In this document: positions 38,402-64,000 of the stretch, one piece after another
Numbering within the stretch: the stretch's first letter is position 1
How the letters are laid out: each line of letters starts with the position of its first letter
Origin: Eonycteris spelaea
Taxonomy: Eukaryota; Chordata; Mammalia; Chiroptera; Pteropodidae
Direction of reading: 5' to 3'
Assembly (NCBI GenBank): GCA_003508835.1
Contig: PUFA01000225.1
Location: forward strand, 2,046,001 to 2,110,000
Length of the DNA: 64,000 nucleotides
The notes under the pieces: generated by a model
What the model saw: the letters and a program-made list of their open reading frames with translations, nothing else
Told to the model about the DNA's origin: nothing
The model's database searches: none
Program-made: the position numbers and the translations under genes

Positions 38402-38450
38402 GCAACAGAAACATCCTCACAACTGGTTGAAAAGAGGAATTTTATTTAAA
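38402..38450 (-). terminator. Candidate MDM4 distal polyadenylation site
   Basis: Read on the minus strand, TTTAAATAAA (38441-38450) contains the canonical hexamer. About 20-40 nt further on there is a G/T-rich element (38402-38424, GTTGTGAGG then TGTTTCTGTTG), the usual hexamer-plus-downstream-element layout. Use of the site is inferred. Confidence 0.45.
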
Positions 38451-38710
38451 AACACCATACACAGAACTCCTTTGGTATAAGAGCAATATCCAAGAGTGGA
38501 TAACTGAATTCTGAGGAAAAAAGAGCAGTAGTAAGGGAGGAAATGGAACTGTCTGACAACAGAGTACTTACTGCATTTAAAAAAAAAAAAAAAAAACCAC
38601 CACCTTTGGATAAGAAAGTAGATGCTGATAAACTTTCAGTGATATAATTTCAATTTTCAGTAAAGCATTTGCCAAATTCCAACAACTGTTCTGAGAAAGG
38701 AATTGTTCAA

Positions 38711-38960
38711 ACAGCACTATTTGGCCCTTTCCAGGATCCTTGACCCATTCTACATTCTCCCCCGGCCTACTCTCCCACAAGACTTAAGGACCCTGAAGGA
38801 AAACCATCTGCAGCAGCAGCATCTTCCATTTCAGGTAAACTACCAAGAAATACCGACGGTCTCTTTCTACAGACACGTATTTCCCTGTAACATTTTCGGT
38901 CATTCATAAGACTCCTGATAGAGGTACAGTAAACCCAGGTGTAGGTGTATTATGATATTT
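38711..38960. repeat. 3'UTR duplication, copy 1
   Basis: Aligns directly with 40738-41020. Shared landmarks are gcactattt, aggatcctt, gaaggaaaaccatctgca, taccaagaaata, gtaacattttc, gtcattca and acagtaaaccca. Copy 2 is about 30 bases longer near its middle. Confidence 0.85.
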
Positions 38961-40737
38961 TCGTTAACAATGCCATTCACCAATAACAGCATTAGTTGAG
39001 ACTGCATGTTCACTACATCGAAGATCTCAAAATGCTGTGAGACATCCTCCCAAAGGAGGAGAGAGACCTGGTAGCTCCTATAAAGGAAGAATAGAGCAAT
39101 GGCAAACAAGGAAAGTGGTCAACAGAAAGAACATCTCAAAACAATCTGGAAAGACTGTCCCCAAATTAAGTCTAGGGAGCCACCTGAACCACCACCACCT
39201 CAGACACTCCTCATTTCCAGTTTAGCTTTAGGGTCCTCAATACTGCTCCTCATATGCTAAACAGCAACTCCCACTAATCATAAATCTGGGAAATTCTAGC
39301 AAAGTAACTTCCGCATACCCTATGGCAGTGCAAAATTCCAGACGTCTGTAAACAGTGTACTTCTTCCTTTTGGCACAGGAAAGTGTATGAAGATTTATCT
39401 TTGAAGTGCAGATTCAAACACAGCTAGTTCCTAGTCTATATCCATGTTTTAGCAAAAGCATTATTAGTTTTGATAGTGTGCCCCCACACGTACACTCATG
39501 AATGGCAGTACCATCGAAATGAGTTCTTTAGATCATGGATCTGAACAATTTAAGCAGATACTTAGCTAAACAGAATATGAGATTCACAGTAACTAAAGTC
39601 ATACACTTTTTAAAGTTCACATAACTCAGTGGGGAAAAGAACCAAATAACTGGTTAATAGGTTTCCTCCCTTCCAAAGAGAAACAAGAGGTAATAGCATT
39701 GTATAACCCAAGATCTAACATTCACCAATATCTCAATAATGACTTTTCAAAGGAGCCAACATTGCATTGAATTGGCATTCAAAAAAAAAGCTACAAATGA
39801 TTCTGACCCTTAAAAATAAGTTTTTACAAATGATAGTTGACAAAGCATTACATACATCTAAATATACATAAATTATTATTAAAACACAACTGCATATTTC
39901 GAATGCCTGGCAGTGATTCAGTCTTATATTTGAGAAGTTCATGGCAGTTTGGAGGCTGGTCTGGCTGGATGCTGATCCACTGCTCAAGCCTAGGACTGGA
40001 AACACGTGATAGTCTATAAGTGGACTGGGGAAAAATGGTTATATCAGTTTAAAGGCTTGGTGTAAGGTTTTTATAGTCTGACTTAAGTATCAAACACAAA
40101 AGCACACTATTATAATGACAGTGGAAGTAGAGTTAATATTAAAAGACAAGAGGCATTTTTAGCTATGATCTAGAAATCTGTTTTTCTACGGATCTGTCAT
40201 TTCTGCTTGAACTTTTTGTCCAGGATAACATCATCACAAATATTAATTTAAATAACTAAGAAATTTGACGCTAATGTGGAATGATTTCATTATCACAAGT
40301 CTATGGTGTGATACAGCAGAAACAATACTCCACTGACACCTACTTTAACAGATCCTTTCTTCACAATCAAGATTTCAACTTAAGCATGACCTACTGGGAA
40401 GATCATGTAATTTAACATCCAAATAAAAATATTTGAGAGTTAAAGACGAGAGAGAGAGAGATGGAAACAAAACCAGACAGGATGCTGAAGAACAAGTAAG
40501 GTGGCCCTGTCTCGAGAGTGGTCGCCCAAAGTACAACTAAAAGATAAATGGTAGTGTCTGGAAGTCAAGAATTTATCTTATAGTGGTAAACTATGAGGAC
40601 TTCACACGCAAATCTTGCCTTGCTTTAGTAGAAATAAAATATATCTGTACCACAGTAACACTGAAAAAAGAACAAAATCTAAAATCTAAAACGCATCAAG
40701 AAGTTTAAAGTTTCCTGCAGGTAAAGAAATGCTCTGA

Positions 40738-41020
40738 TAGCACTATTTAGCTCTTTTTAGGATCCTTGGACCATTTCTACCCTCCCTCCCCCAAAATGAG
40801 GAATTCTACTTCCTGTGCTATGCTTCCAGAAGACATTCAATAAGGATCCTGGATGAAGGAAAACCATCTGCAAGAGCAGTAGCATCTTGGACTTCAGATA
40901 ATCTACCAAGAAATACTGACTACCCCTTCCTGCAATTCACTCATTCTCTGTAACATTTTCAGTCATTCAAAAGGTTCCTGATAGATATACAGTAAACCCA
41001 AGTGTAGGTGTGTTATATTT
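40738..41020. repeat. 3'UTR duplication, copy 2
   Basis: Partner of 38711-38960, same orientation, about 2 kb apart. Divergence and indels indicate an old duplication. Confidence 0.85.
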
Positions 41021-41739
41021 CATCTCAAACACACAGCTTAGGGTCTTCTAATTAAAGTACGTAGTGCTAATGGAAACAGTGAAAAACACAGATAGGCAAA
41101 GGGAAAAAGGAGGAAAACTGAGGAGCATTAAGTCTGTGCTAGGGAAAGATGTACCAAAATTATTATCAACTATCCACAAACACAAATAAAATTTTAAGAT
41201 TTTTTTTTTTTTAACTCCAACCTTATACAAGGGGAATCACTGGATACTAGTGCAGATCCCCAACTCTCCGTACATCTTTATCACTTGCAAAAGCACTTGA
41301 CTGGCAAAAACAAAACTGAGGGCTATCAAACTAAAATGAAGAGAGGACTACTTAAGGAAAAATAGGGAAGAAAGTAAATAACTTCCTGAAGTTTTAAAGC
41401 ATCTACTATAGCCTAACACTCAACTCAAAAAACTGGTTCTACTTATCAGGGAAAAAAACCTTGTCCCTTATTTCTAGGAAAGCCAGAGATTTGTGCTGCA
41501 TTCTTCAAGAAGAAACGATACGGGAGGAAACGCTTCAGGTTCTTCTGCCACCTTTGCTTGTCCTTTCAGCGGGACAAGTAATCTATCTGATTATATAACC
41601 CTGACATTTACTTTGCCTTTTGGGAGTGTTAAAAGCCACTATTCTAAAGTCCTATTTTAGTTGCCAAGTCATATTCTCTAATATTTTAAGGTTATTATTA
41701 GTTGTTCCAAATTTAATGAGCACCACCATTTAAAGATTT

Positions 41740-41890
41740 AATAAGAGAAGCATGGTTTGAAGTATGGTTCAGACTCTAGCATTAGCTCTATCACCAGCTG
41801 TTTGACTTGTAGCAGTCAATTAACCTTTGAGCCTCACGTGCAAAATAAAAGGGGTTGAGCATGAGTACATCTAAAATTCTGTAACCTTAA
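41740..41890 (+). repeat. MIR in 3'UTR
   Basis: gttcagactctagcattagc, tcaccagctgtttgacttgt and gtcaattaacctttgagcct fit MIR. An A-run at about 41920-41937 follows. Confidence 0.6.
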
Positions 41891-41989
41891 TAAAACCTAA
41901 CCTTAGAAATTAAGTAAGTTAAAAAAAAAAAAAAAAAGGGATCTTGTTCTATCTACCTCCAGTACCTGGAAAAACTTTCTTCAAGGGCA

Positions 41990-42215
41990 AAGCTTCTGAA
42001 AGCATGGTCTGTGGCTCACTTACATCAGCTGCCAGGAACACTTGTTGAAATGGAATTCCCTGGACCAGATCTCAGGGATCAAAGCGTGTGAGTGCAGGGG
42101 TAGCAACAAGGCTGGGGTGGCGGTGAGTTGGGCTTTTTTTAAATAAGCAATGCAGGTGATTTTTAAGATGCGTAAATTTGATAATTCTAGGGCACTGCTC
42201 TTCAAAATGACATAT
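41990..42215 (+). mobile_element. MER5A-like in 3'UTR
   Basis: agcatggtctgtggctcact, gccaggaacacttgttgaaa, cctggaccagatctcaggga, then gcaatgcaggtgatttttaa and a gggcactgctcttcaa end. Confidence 0.6.
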
Positions 42216-42975
42216 TTATATCCCTAGGCCTACGCCAAGTTTTCCATTGGAAAAGTAGATGGGGATATCTATAAGGAAGTCAATTTAAAGATCTTCAATT
42301 TCCATATGTATTGTTCAAAGATTTATGTGCTCTGATAAAGCCTATTCAGACCTAACATTTCTCTTCAATTACTTTCCTTTTCTCAACTGCCATACTCCCT
42401 ATTTCAAAAGAAAGGCTATCTCTCATACATCTAGAATCTTACTATGGGACACTGATTCACAAAAAAAAGAAAAAGCAAAAATACAATACCCAAAGAAGCC
42501 TCAAACCGGACCTCCCCCACCACCCGCCCACCAAAAAAAACCCCAAACAAAACAAAACAAAGAACTCTCAAAAAACAGTTAGGACAGAGAAAAGTACGGA
42601 GCTTTGGTTAAAAATTCTGTGCCCTTGTAGGTGTAAAAATAAATAGAAAAAATAAATAAATAATAAGGGATTGTAAGATGACAAAGGTCCTTGCAATCTG
42701 TGAGGTCAACCAAGGGTTGCCTCGCCTAAAAAGAATTCTGTGCCTTATCTATCTTAGAACTGTAATTGAGAAGATTGTACCAGATATGTATGCTAACACA
42801 TTTATTTGAATTAAAAATAAAGTCAAACATTTTTTGATTCAAAAGTGAAGTCTGATTTGGCTGATTACTTTTATTAGGACAGGCTTTTGCCAGTTTATAT
42901 GATAGGCCATCTTCAATAAATTTAATCAGCTAAATCTGCAGCTCCAAAACTTTGATAAAAGTATCTTTAATTATG

Positions 42976-42996
42976 TATATATATATATATATATAA

Positions 42997-43040
<44 letters not shown>
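42976..43040. repeat. (TA)n microsatellite in 3'UTR
   Basis: TA repeats interrupted by atacatacatatata. Able to fold back on itself. Confidence 0.97.
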
Positions 43041-43046
<6 letters not shown>

Positions 43047-43114
43047 AGTACATCCTCTATAAGTACTTAAATTTGTTTTAAAATTTTAGATGTCAAATTA
43101 AATGTGTGCAAAAA

Positions 43115-43330
43115 GAAAACCAATCTAGGGTCAGAGCCACGAAACAGTTGGAGAGACTAACTTGGAAAGGGGCACAAGGGAATATTCTGAGGTGACAGAA
43201 ACATTCTTCTATAACTTGTTTTGGGTGCTTACTCAGATGTCTACAATTCATCAGACGGAAGCACTTCATTACTTGCTAACTATATTCAATTTTTAAAATG
43301 TGCAAAAGATTATATGTACTCTGAAAATTA
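43115..43330 (+). repeat. L1 3' tail containing duplication copy 1
   Basis: cttggaaaggggcacaaggg, ttctgaggtgacagaaacat and tttaaaatgtgcaaaagatt follow an L1M 3'UTR. Bases 43115-43240 are repeated at 43961-44085. Confidence 0.7.
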
Positions 43331-43534
43331 AGGATTTAGCAAAAATGTTTGATACCATTATTATAGGCATACATGGAAGCAATCTCCTTTCTCAAGACTT
43401 TTCTTTTGGCTTCTCTGAACAATGTGGCCTCATTGCAACAAAAAGTGATCTACAACACTACATTAACTCCTTATACTTTGCTAGCTTTAATCTTTTTCTA
43501 ATAGCCACCTTGGTTTTGATGCCTAAGAATAGTC

Positions 43535-43715
43535 CCTAAAAGGAAGTAACATATGGCATAAGGGATATAGTCAATAATACTATAGTAACTATGTATGGTG
43601 TCAGGACTTACTGGGAGATCACTTTGTAAGTTATATAAATGTCTAACTATGCTGTACACCTGAAACTAACACTGAATATCAACTGTAATTGAATTAAAAA
43701 TTTAAAAAGAACATT
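43535..43715 (+). repeat. L1 3' tail (second family)
   Basis: gggatatagtcaataatact, tgtacacctgaaactaacac and an A-rich end identify a laurasiatherian-type L1 3' terminus. It separates the two duplication copies. Confidence 0.8.
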
Positions 43716-43960
43716 CCCTAACAGGAAATAATAGGAAATAAAATTAACTAAAGAAATGATTAATCTTCAAGTAATTTGGTAAGTGAATGATCATTGTTTA
43801 TACTAGTAGTTGCTCCCCCCAGATCCTCATCTCTGAAGGGAGAATGAAGTGATTAACATATCTTTTCATGTTAATAGAGTCCCCAAATTAATAATCTAGT
43901 TCTAAAGAATTCATTCTCAATTTCCACATAAGTTTAGAAGCAAAAATGTCCTGGGACACA

Positions 43961-44085
43961 GAAAACCAATCAGGTCAGAGGCACAAAACAGTTGGAGGAA
44001 GTAACTTGGAAAGGCGGCACAAGGCAATATTCTGAGGTGACAGAAACATTCTTCTATAACTTGTTTTGGGTGCTTACTCAGATGT
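43961..44085 (+). repeat. Duplication copy 2, next to the MDM4 stop
   Basis: Direct copy of 43115-43240. The last 60 bases are identical. It ends about 110 bases from the ancestral stop codon. Confidence 0.9.
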
Positions 44086-44193
44086 TTATATAAATAAATG
44101 AACAGATACGACGACTGCACTAGTGGATATGCTCAATAAAGAAGTTTTGAGGTAACCTGGCCCTGTTATTATTTCTGCAATTCACTGATTTAG

Positions 44194-60725
<16,532 letters not shown>

Positions 60726-62639
60726 TTTGGCAGTGAAGAAATTGTCTGTTGATAAACCTAAAAGGTAAAAAAAAATTACAAAACTCTTCTAAAGTAGAAA
60801 ATTCTCTTTGGGATTTACGAAAAAGCAGCCAGCAGAAAAAAGACACATATGTCAGAACACCCCACACAAATGCAATATAATATATCCGTGCCTAGATTCT
60901 TAATATCCTTCTGAGCACTTTCTAGTTAAGACCCTGCAAAAAACTCATGCCTACACATCATCTATGCAATCTACCAACTTAGCTTCTGGAATATGAAAGT
61001 TTTTAAAGTTTCAAAGGTGGGACTGAAGTTTTGCCACCTCAAAATATGCCTTTTACAATACTGATTTTAAGCTGGTTATTATAAATAACAAATTCAGAAA
61101 CTTTGGCCCTCCCCTCTTTACCTGACAAAAAGAATTCTGCTTAAAGGAAGGGAACATTAGTATCCCAATATAAACTAAATCTGGCAAACGGAGAAATCTA
61201 GCCGTCTGTTTCCCTCAGTTCCACTGTTTGTGCGTGGCCCAGTAAGAATTTACATGTTTGCTCTTATTAATAGAGGGGAAGAATAAGGTGAAGTAGGGGC
61301 AGTTCTAAGATAGGAGCATAGTCTGTATGGAAGAAATATTTACTACTTTTGATTGTTTACAGGCAACAGTCCAGAAAGTTTATGCATATGCAGGTAGGAT
61401 TCAGTGGTGTCTAGTGGTCAGCTAATGGACACTTGGAGACTGAGTCAAAGCTCCAACGTACTCAGAAATGTGAGTGGCCTTTCGTTAATGGGCCCACAGC
61501 CATTAACTGGTTAATTCTTTCTGCTTTTTTTCTCTCTCCAGCAGCAGTAATTTAGAGTTCTTCTCTTGTCAATAGCAACTAAATATCTACAAAATGGGTT
61601 AAAGCAAGGTGGACATATATCATTAAGAAAGATAAAGCATGAATTGAAATAGAGTTAAGACATAATTTAAAATTCTCACCTACCTTTTCTCCTTGGCAAA
61701 AAAAAAAAAAAAAAAGCTAGAGAAAAGGAAAATAAATTTTTAAATAATCTTGAGTTTACTTCAGGCTTTTTGAGTAAAAAAATGTGACAATCTGTGAAAT
61801 TTATGAATAACAAGCCACATCAGCTAAAGGGTGAAAGGAACCTAGAAAAATCAACAAATAGTCTGGCTAAAACAAACAAGATTCCTCACTCTTTTGAGAA
61901 GACTTACTATTACAAAGTACAAATGTCTCCCTTCTATCAGCTTCCCTTGATACAGAAAGGGAAGTCTAACAGAATGGAAGCGTAACTCACAATTTTAAAG
62001 CAGCAAGCTTTAAATTAGCGTTTCAAACCTTATAGACTGGGGGCTATCCTTTTACTTTCTAAATTATTCTAGCTGGTTAATAATCAAATTAACAGAGACA
62101 GATTAATAGGAGAAAATCCAATTTTAATACATGCAAACGGTGAATTCACATAAGCATGAAAAATTTGAAAGATGGTAAAACTGGGTATGTATGACATTTT
62201 GGACAAAGAGAAAAGGGGAGGGGACAGCATCTTGGATTTCAAAAGTGGGAATGGGCCATTCATAGGAAATGAGGAAGAGAGGAACATACGTGGCAGATAT
62301 TTTTGCTAAGCAACCCAGAAACCAAAGGGCGGGGTTGGAGAGGGGCTGTCTAGTAAACAGCCCCTGTTGACACCATAGTCAAATCAGATTAGGATAAAGT
62401 GACTAGAATTAAGATTTCTTTCCTTGAGAAGGTTTTTCCATCTGAATCTCTTAGGCTAAGAAAAGGGAGAGGGTCGAAAGACTTTTTCTGAGTCTTAGTT
62501 TTGAATAAGTAGTTTAAAAAATATTCCAAAAGGCAGCTTCTGGTTGTCAGAACTTCAGTCACCTTCAAAACCAATCCTGTTCTCCCCAAACATGCTAATC
62601 CTGTAATCGTCCCCATTTCATTAAGTGGCAACTCTATCC

Positions 62640-63115
62640 TTCCAGTTGCTCAGGTCAATGACCCTGAAGCCATCCTTAATTTCTTCTTCTCTCACACTCT
62701 ACATCCAGTTCATAAATAAATTTTGAAGCTGCAGATTCAAAATATTTCCAAGCACTTCCCTCTACTTGCATCATCACTACACTAATGAGCCACCCACCTC
62801 CTAACTGCATTAGCCTCCTAAATGTCATCTTGCTTCCACCTTTCCTTACCTCTCAAGCTCCGAACCTCCTTTTATCTTTGCTCAAAAGTCAAGTTTACCG
62901 ATGAAGCCTTCCATGACCACCCATTTTTAAAACTGCAACTCTCAACTCCCAGTATTCCCTATCTCCTTCCCGCTTTATTTTTTCTTCCCTGTCCTTGTTA
63001 CCAACACACTACATATTTTAATTATTTATCATGTGAAACATGAGCTACAAGTGGGGAGAGATTTGTATTTATTTGTTCATTAATATATCCCCAGTGTCTA
63101 AATTGATTATATATA
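62640..63115 (+). repeat. LINE2 3' end in MDM4 intron 1
   Basis: gtcaatgaccctgaagccat, atcatcactacactaatgag, gatgaagccttccatgacca and tatttgttcattaatatatc follow L2. Confidence 0.7.
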
Positions 63116-63149
63116 TTACAATGTCATGCTGTATACAATTATCAGTAAT

Positions 63150-64000
63150 AGTGTGAATGATTTCCAAAAATGGTCCCTAATGAGCCACATCTCCCAACTG
63201 GTTCTGGGACATGATTTAATCAATAGAATGCAGCTGTTCAACCAAAAAATTCAATTTCCAAGGAGGGGAGTCTTTTTTTTTTTTTTTTTAAGAAAGATTT
63301 ATTAGGCCATTGCCATCAAGAAAGACTAGGTCCTGAAGCATGAAGTCTGAACTACCAGCAGCATGGCAAAGTGAAAAGACATGTCCACCATCCTCGAACT
63401 GTTGAGTGTTTTTCATACATTAAGTAGGAAGGAGGGAGACATAAGCCATTCGAAAGAATTTACATTATCTAGAGATAAAGGGAGTGGGAGAAACTGGGAT
63501 AGGCACACAGAGCCCCCAAGGAAGTTCCATGGATCAGCTCTGTGCAACAAACAAGTTCATATGTAAGTAAGAAGCAAGGCTCCTGGGGTTCCATGACACC
63601 TGGCCGGTCTTTCAAATAATGTCAGTAATAGTCACCTGGAAATTAATCCTAAATTCCAAAAGATGTACAGGAATGGGAGCAGTCTTTCCTCAAAGCTGGT
63701 CCACAGATGCTAACAAACTGTTCTCTTTCTCTCATTTTCTGGCCACCGTAATTTAGAACATGTCAGAATGTTTTTGTCACAGAGGAGTGATAATGTGCCA
63801 GTTCCAGGCCACATAGCTTCGTTTTTGTACTTCTGTAGGCCTCTAAAATCCGGCTGCTCTACTGGAGACCACATAGAAAGAACATGTGGAGACGCAGGCT
63901 CAGTTGTCCAGCTGAGCCCCAGCCTTCCAGGCATACCCTCCAAAGCAACACACATCTTGGGACATTTCAGCCACAGCTGACACCTGTTTACTATAGCTAA
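63150..64000 (+). repeat. MLT1 LTR, interrupted, runs off the right edge
   Basis: A left part (63150-63235, ctggttctgggacatgattt, then caatagaatgcagc) and a right part (63785-64000, gtgccagttccaggccacat, then ctactggagaccacataga and cagctgagccccagccttcc) read as one MLT1 LTR. About 550 bases of unrelated sequence lie between them. Confidence 0.55.
63271..63780 (-). pseudogene. Possible retrocopy of a transcript 3' end, parent unknown
   Basis: A run of T at about 63271-63289 on the plus strand is preceded, on the minus strand, by AATAAA about 10 bases before the tail. The remaining sequence is not a repeat I recognise, has no long frame, and breaks the MLT1 LTR. This fits a 5'-truncated processed copy carrying only 3'UTR. 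Target-site duplications are unclear. Confidence 0.35.

Larger units (their letters stand above)
38422..44193 (-). other. MDM4: Probable MDM4 3'UTR
   Basis: The human MDM4 3'UTR is many kilobases long, and this AT-rich stretch below the stop has no other gene signature. The end is placed at the AATAAA on the minus strand (38441-38446), followed by a GT-rich downstream stretch. Inside it lie MIR, MER5A, two L1 3' tails, a (TA)n tract, an A-run and two duplications. Weaker AATAAA hexamers occur upstream, for example around 42801, so shorter 3'UTRs are possible. Confidence 0.5.
60758..64000 (-). other. MDM4 intron 1, 3' part
   Basis: This stretch lies upstream of the start-codon exon. No first exon and no GC-rich promoter are visible up to the window edge. 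It holds an L2 fragment, an MLT1 LTR split by a poly(T)-led insertion, and unassigned AT-rich sequence. The p53-responsive internal promoter known from human MDM4 intron 1 could not be located. Confidence 0.7.

Overview
This is mammalian nuclear DNA. About half of it is spliced-gene sequence and the rest is intergenic sequence full of old repeats (MIR, L2, L1M, MER5A, MER20, MLT1 and similar). I see no bacterial gene, operon or CRISPR array. The one protein-coding gene I can recognise is MDM4 (MDMX, the p53 inhibitor), on the minus strand. All ten coding exons are present, from the start codon at 60725 to the ancestral stop at 44194. The order, exon sizes and phases match the mammalian gene as I remember it, and the splice sites I checked are GT-AG.

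Organism. There are no Alu, B1/B2, can-SINE, bovine or equine SINEs. Intron 5 of MDM4 holds a composite SINE made of a tRNA-Val(TAC)-like head joined to a 5S-rRNA-like body with an A-rich tail. Hybrid tRNA/5S SINEs of this kind have been described from fruit bats (the MEG family, Pteropodidae). The lack of young SINEs and young full-length L1s fits, so a megabat is my best guess. This is an inference.

Layout. 1-38.4 kb: intergenic. Nothing coding is recognised. In other mammals LRRN2 lies tail-to-tail with MDM4, and its single large coding exon is not in this window. The stretch holds L1/L2/MIR fragments, DNA-transposon fossils, an ERV-type LTR (about 27.15-28.1 kb), microsatellites, a G-quadruplex-prone tract and a strong CTCF-like motif. 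38.4-44.2 kb: probable long MDM4 3'UTR with two separate internal duplications and a (TA)n tract. 44.2-60.76 kb: MDM4 coding exons 11 to 2. 60.76-64 kb: part of MDM4 intron 1. The first, non-coding exon and the promoter lie beyond the right edge.

Main points of interest. (1) The last MDM4 exon is missing one base relative to the usual reading frame, just before the RING finger. As written, the protein stops at 434 residues and loses the RING, yet the RING codons downstream are intact in the other frame. (2) Intron 3 contains a well-formed 119-nt candidate cassette or poison exon. (3) The tRNA-Val/5S hybrid SINE. (4) A 59-bp TTAA-flanked piggyBac-like miniature element in intron 3. (5) Two duplications in the 3'UTR, and a 55-bp near-perfect inverted repeat pair at 8.9 and 10.7 kb.

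Repeat families were named from memory of their consensus sequences. Boundaries are approximate, usually to within 10-50 bases.
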